Assembly: GCA_945913015.1 (NCBI GenBank)
Contig: CAMECH010000007.1
Coordinates: 30,749-94,748 of the forward strand
DNA: 64,000 nucleotides
Direction: 5' to 3'
From: an uncultured Bacteroides sp.
GTDB lineage: Bacteria; Bacillota; Clostridia; Lachnospirales; Lachnospiraceae
Part shown: in pieces, positions 63,931 through 64,000 of the stretch
Numbering within the stretch: the stretch's first letter is position 1
Layout: every line of letters starts with the position of its first letter
Program-made: the position numbers and the translations under genes
Notes under the pieces: generated by a model
The model's database searches: none
What the model was told of the DNA's origin: nothing
The model's input: the letters and a program-made list of their open reading frames with translations, nothing else

Positions 63931-64000
63931 ATTTGTTTTTATTATCTCACAATCTTGTATAATATTTTCTATAAAATTTTACCAAACAAACTCTTGTATT

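Overview
The window looks like a chromosomal segment of a low-GC Gram-positive Clostridia species, most likely a Lachnospiraceae member. Reasons: the relA - MBL hydrolase - hemZ - aspS order, PurH activity split into two proteins, a BceAB/BceRS-type module, AT-rich sigma-A promoters, strong GGAGG ribosome sites with frequent GTG/TTG starts, and a gene pair resembling families I recall as DUF5716/DUF5717 from this group. There is no phage, IS transposase gene, tRNA, rRNA or CRISPR array. Almost everything is core metabolism. The unusual content is in one long operon and in two families of small mobile-looking repeats.

Layout. 1-8.6 kb (minus): rRNA methyltransferase, era, recO, relA/spoT, MBL hydrolase, hemZ, aspS (cut by the window edge). 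8.6-17.2 kb: a DMT transporter with a riboswitch-like leader, an orphan sugar-binding lipoprotein, the argC-argJ-argB-argD operon (minus) and argG plus a YwlG homologue (plus). 17.2-30.3 kb: MscS channel, glycogen branching enzyme, esterase, DUF1015-serA-serC, ilvB-ilvD-leuB, a small membrane protein. 30.4-35.5 kb: purB, purF, purC and an RlmD-type methyltransferase. 35.6-41.1 kb: PilZ protein, cation/proton antiporter, TVP38 protein, yajC, tgt and bioY. 41.1-53.9 kb: one tight eight-gene operon (debranching-enzyme homologue, DUF5717-like, actin/Hsp70-like, TPR-like, membrane coiled coil, glgP, GNAT, aroC). 53.9-58.3 kb: radical SAM protein, split purH (AICAR transformylase plus PurO-type cyclohydrolase) and a sigma-like protein without region 4. 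58.3-64 kb: BceB/BceA/BceS/BceR-like module and an RpiB-family isomerase.

Most notable. (1) The operon at 41.1-53.9 kb joins glycogen phosphorylase to a GlgX-like protein that has lost all three GH13 catalytic residues, an actin/Hsp70-fold ATPase, a 1191-residue helical-repeat protein, a TPR-like protein and a membrane coiled-coil protein. This is the best candidate for an undescribed system, perhaps one organising glycogen. (2) A ~140 bp repeat with four successive hairpins has compensatory stem changes between copies and lies exactly in the Shine-Dalgarno sequence of downstream genes, flanked by direct repeats that duplicate that sequence. (3) A fold-back MITE family with 22 bp terminal inverted repeats and ~11 bp target duplications sits in 5' leaders (bioY, pilZ-domain gene, glgB, radical SAM gene). 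One copy has a diverged four-hairpin element nested inside it. (4) The DMT transporter leader can form mutually exclusive anti-Shine-Dalgarno and start-codon-sequestering structures.
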